From Actinomycetota bacterium (lineage in GTDB: Bacteria; Actinomycetota; Actinomycetes; Nanopelagicales; Nanopelagicaceae), in contig CANFRP010000001.1 of NCBI GenBank assembly GCA_947449535.1, positions 59,183 through 123,182 on the forward strand: DNA of 64,000 bases, read 5' to 3'. Of the stretch, positions 63,308-64,000 are shown one piece after another (position 1 is the stretch's first letter; each line of letters opens with the position of its first letter). The notes beneath the pieces were generated by a model, which searched no databases, was not told where the DNA came from, and worked only from the letters and a program-made list of their open reading frames with translations. The translations under genes were made by a program, and so were the position numbers.

Positions 63308-63824
63308 GCAATACTGCAATCTCTAATTGCGGATAGAGCGCTGAGAAGTTCGCCCTTCCGCCAAGTCCTGCGATCTCCATTAATACTGCGGCAGTGTCGA
63401 TCACTCCCCCACAGCGCTCCACGAGCTTTGACGCTGCACCCAGAGTTCCACCTGTCGCCAGCACATCATCAATCAGAAACACTCGCTCGCCTTTTTGAAT
63501 AGCATCTTGGTGAATTTGTAGAACATTTTCGCCGTATTCCAACGCGTAACTCTCGCTAAAACTAGCCGCAGGCAATTTGCCACTCTTACGAATAGGGATG
63601 AATCCCTTGCCAGCATATTGTGCGATGGCCGCACCAAATATAAATCCACGTGCTTCTACTCCAGCAACTAGATCATAAGAATTAGAGAGTTCAGCAAAGG
63701 CTGTGACGGCATGTGAAAATGCTTGGGGATCACGCAACACTGGAGTGATGTCCTTAAAAAGAATTCCCTCAGATGGGAAATTGGGAACATCGCGAATCAA
63801 CTCTCGAATCAACTTATCGCTCAT
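63300..63824 (-). CDS. apt: Adenine phosphoribosyltransferase
   Basis: Salvages adenine to AMP with PRPP. The 174-residue protein has ILFKDITPVLRDP, GVEARGFIFGAAIA, and the PRPP-binding loop VFLIDDVLATGGTLGAA. An AGGAG site lies before the ATG. A strong hairpin followed by T-rich sequence sits only 16 bases upstream. In many actinobacteria apt lies between secF and relA. Here the upstream gene is an unknown membrane protein. Confidence 0.94.
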   Translation of the reverse strand: MSDKLIRELIRDVPNFPSEGILFKDITPVLRDPQAFSHAVTAFAELSNSYDLVAGVEARGFIFGAAIAQYAGKGFIPIRKSGKLPAASFSESYALEYGENVLQIHQDAIQKGERVFLIDDVLATGGTLGAASKLVERCGGVIDTAAVLMEIAGLGGRANFSALYPQLEIAVLLT

Positions 63825-63830
63825 ACCGCT

Positions 63831-63876
63831 CCTTAAAATAAAACTGGGCCCCAGAGTTTCCTCTAGAGCCCAGTTT
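63831..63876 (-). terminator. Strong hairpin and T-rich tract between an upstream gene and apt
   Basis: On the minus strand AAACTGGG-CTCTAGAG-GAAA-CTCTGGGG-CCCAGTTT forms a 16-position stem with two mismatches and a GAAA loop, then TTATTTTA. It follows the upstream stop by 13 bases and ends at the apt ribosome site, leaving no room for a separate apt promoter downstream of it. Confidence 0.8.
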
Positions 63877-63889
63877 AATTACTTTCTAA

Positions 63890-64000
63890 TTACTTGCTAA
63901 TCCACATTGTGATAGGAGATTGCAAGAAGTAGACCACGAATAGTCCAGATACCAAGTAAAGGAGTGCATGCACTTCCTTTGATCGGCCTTGAACTACGCG
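63890..64000 (-). CDS. C-terminal end of an unknown membrane protein (partial)
   Basis: Only the last 36 codons and the TAA at 63892-63890 are inside the window. The visible part has a basic stretch (RVVQGRSKEVH) followed by one hydrophobic helix (ALLYLVSGLFVVYFLQ) and a short end (SPITMWISK). The frame is open to the window edge. I do not recognise it. SecF would be expected by synteny but this tail does not clearly look like one. Confidence 0.55.
   Translation of the reverse strand, partial: RVVQGRSKEVHALLYLVSGLFVVYFLQSPITMWISK

Noticed and set aside
63890..64000. SecF as the gene upstream of apt
   Set aside because: Synteny would suggest it, but the 36 visible residues end in a membrane helix and do not clearly match a SecF tail.
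1..64000. CRISPR arrays, tRNA or rRNA genes, insertion sequences, prophage
   Set aside because: Reading both strands shows no spaced direct-repeat arrays beyond the four MraZ units, no cloverleaf or rRNA sequence that I recognise, and no transposase or integrase frames.

Overview
The window reads as a chromosomal segment of a low-to-medium G+C actinobacterium. The evidence is the synteny (an intact division and cell-wall cluster followed by the sepF and yggT genes, and dksA-lspA-rluD-dnaE next to a type-2 ileS), a PriA enzyme in place of HisA and TrpF, an actinobacterial LexA box, DUF3040 and DUF6504 proteins, and very tight gene packing. With base composition near half G+C and carotenoid genes, a small freshwater planktonic actinobacterium of the Nanopelagicales (acI) type is the best guess. 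That placement is inference. I see 62 protein genes and no RNA genes, insertion sequences, phage genes or CRISPR. No stretch longer than about 220 bases lacks a gene.

Region 1 (1-23007, all on the minus strand) is read from right to left. It starts with a DksA/TraR protein carrying a lysine/alanine-rich tail, then lspA, rluD and dnaE. Next come hisD-hisC-hisB-hisH-priA-hisF-hisI, trpE, a 58-codon membrane protein, trpC, trpB and trpA. A MauE-like protein, a DsbA-like thiol oxidoreductase, lgt, a VIT1/CCC1-type transporter and gltB (cut by the window edge) follow. The his and trp genes abut, and priA lies among them, consistent with one enzyme serving both pathways.

Region 2 (23164-43344) holds ileS on the plus strand, convergent with the division and murein cluster on the minus strand: mraZ-rsmH-ftsL-ftsI-murE-murF-mraY-murD-ftsW-murG-murC-ftsQ-ftsZ-pgeF-yggS-sepF-yggT. 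Many neighbours overlap by 4 bases. A four-fold 10-bp direct repeat upstream of mraZ fits a MraZ operator. The divIVA/wag31 gene normally found between yggT and ileS is missing.

Region 3 (43345-48616) holds a DUF3040 gene and an SOS cassette, DUF6504-dnaE2-dinB, behind a perfect LexA palindrome that covers the predicted start codon.

Region 4 (48681-51209) holds small transport and membrane genes: DoxX, TauE/SafE and an MFS permease.

Region 5 (51259-64000) is a tightly overlapped plus-strand run of a TipAS-domain protein, a YbaK deacylase, two lipoproteins, a SulP transporter lacking a STAS domain and an alpha/beta hydrolase. It continues without a break into four carotenoid genes: CrtA-like oxygenase, CruF hydratase, a GT2 glycosyltransferase and a CrtD-like desaturase. 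A divergent pair, metF with a CDP-alcohol phosphotransferase and crtE-crtI, follows after a 24-bp shared promoter gap. apt and the tail of an unknown membrane protein end the window. Together the carotenoid genes suggest an acyclic, hydroxylated or ketolated, glycosylated carotenoid. Phytoene synthase and any lycopene cyclase are not in the window.

A recurring theme is a -10-like hexamer (TAnnnT) placed 6 or 8 bases before the start codon of genes that begin transcription units. This suggests widespread leaderless mRNAs.
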